Source: Sinohyriopsis cumingii
Lineage: Eukaryota; Mollusca; Bivalvia; Unionida; Unionidae
Assembly (NCBI GenBank): GCA_028554795.2
Contig: CM068831.1
Location: forward strand, 61,374,769-61,438,768
Length of the DNA: 64,000 bases
Reading direction: 5' to 3'
Of the stretch, positions 63,545 to 64,000 are shown one piece after another. The position numbers were made by a program, and so were the translations under genes. The notes below the pieces were generated by a model. It saw only the letters and a list, made by a program, of their open reading frames with translations. It made no database searches and was not told where the DNA came from. Numbering within the stretch: the stretch's first letter is position 1; the number at the start of each line of letters is the position of its first letter.

Positions 63545-64000
63545 AGAATTACTGGATCGTTTTACAACTACCGATTTATCATGGGGTTCATGGAGAATAA
63601 AAGAAGAAATATTACATAATTATTGTGAATCCGCGGATGTTACGATTAAAGATAGTTATCGCAACGATCAGATATCAGAATTGTGGTTGGCGCCGTCCGT
63701 GTATGATCCAGTATCCAGACACAAGACGGTTTATTTGAACGGACCGGGAGTTTCTGGTAAGACGACTCGAGTGATCGAATTATTTCGGCAGCAACACGAT
63801 GACGTGATTGTGTTAACACAAACACATAGACTCGCTAGGGAGATGAAACAACGAGGAGTTAATTCTTGTACTTATCACAGCTTTTTCAAATACAGCGGTG
63901 GTACATGGACTCCTGATCGAATGGGAGAGAAATATATTCTTGACATCATTATTTGGGATGCGATATGCACGGTGTCGTTGGAAATATTAAAAACATTTCT
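63545..64000 (+). pseudogene. SF1 helicase region next to the polymerase, runs off the window (fossil)
   Basis: The strand reads VYLNGPGVSGKTTRVIELF (Walker A, about 63734-63790), VIVLTQTHRLAREMKQRGVN, TYHSFFKYSGG and WTPDRMGEKYILDIIIWDAI (Walker B region, ending near 63967). This is the motif order I, Ia, II of superfamily 1 (RecD/Pif1/UvrD-like) helicases, which unwind DNA. It follows polymerase motif C within about 200 bases and in the same direction, so a polymerase-helicase fusion or tight pair is likely. The 3' end is outside the window. The seen part looks mostly open. Confidence 0.8.

Larger units (their letters stand above)
61443..63560 (+). pseudogene. E4/E5 family B DNA polymerase, interrupted (fossil)
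   Basis: Palm motif A is seen in VISVDMIACYPGRFLGAGEC (about 61898-61960), followed by FARFGHPTHEMTRIAINGPL and SEAIISYRKQSEVWLPTPQ. Beyond an inserted fragment (about 62550-63372), motif B-like THLRSSMLAYVSINLLSM (about 63430-63480) and motif C VRVATDSFYID (about 63500-63535) follow. This polymerase differs from those of E1 and E3. The helicase region begins within about 200 bases of it. It is broken (about four or five breaks plus the insertion). Confidence 0.8.

Overview
This is a window of animal nuclear DNA, almost certainly an invertebrate and most likely a mollusc. Two tRNA-headed SINEs look like mollusc SINEs from memory, LINEs are degraded in situ, microsatellites are common, and no ordinary host gene can be followed through the window. 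The species is not identifiable. Almost everything recognisable is mobile DNA: a graveyard of at least three kinds of Polinton/Maverick/adintovirus-like elements, inserted among three LINE copies and two clear SINEs. All the virus-like elements are fossils and are described only as such.

Layout. 1-14318: right-hand part of element E1 (adintovirus-like), mostly minus strand. It carries integrase with chromodomain, a proline-rich protein, small capsid/core-like proteins, packaging ATPase, a membrane-anchored protein, a tandem set of unknown accessory paralogs, a two-BIR (IAP-like) gene and protein-primed PolB, then a plus-strand CCHC protein, a Q-rich coiled coil and a small terminal gene. It ends in subterminal repeats near 14318; its left end lies outside the window. 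14319-16110: unassigned DNA, then A-rich sequence resembling LINE ORF1. 16111-27331: element E3, a Maverick-type element with about 270-bp inverted ends, apparently inserted in LINE A. It holds a protease, zinc-ribbon protein, integrase, an antisense HNH gene and PolB. 27332-28682: 3' part of LINE A.

29772-37550: element E2, a shortened relative of E1 with matching inverted ends and a perfect 6-bp target duplication (CTTATG). It keeps only remnants of PolB, the membrane protein and the ATPase. 38460-44540: degraded I-clade-like LINE B (ORF1 zinc knuckles, endonuclease, RT, RNase H), carrying a full-length SINE and a long TA microsatellite. 44541-49100: no gene recognised; one large hairpin.

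49226-56870: element E4, a plus-strand capsid block with major capsid protein, pVI-like protein, adenain-like protease, a tail-fibre-like protein, a membrane protein and penton-like proteins. 56880-58262: tandem repeats and a tRNA-like sequence. 59440-61440: minus-strand LINE C with an inserted SINE. 61443-64000: a DNA polymerase B region followed by an SF1 helicase that runs off the window, possibly the continuation of E4. This polymerase is interrupted by a host-derived fragment carrying an EGF-like exon.

How the parts fit. In each virus-like element the gene set is the usual one: integrase for insertion, PolB for replication, and ATPase, protease and capsid proteins for particle assembly. 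None of these elements looks whole. The most notable points are the polymerase-helicase pair with its EGF-bearing insertion, the IAP-like gene and accessory paralogs in E1, the repeated hairpin and promoter motifs of E1/E2, the layered palindromes of E2, and the fibre-like gene of E4.
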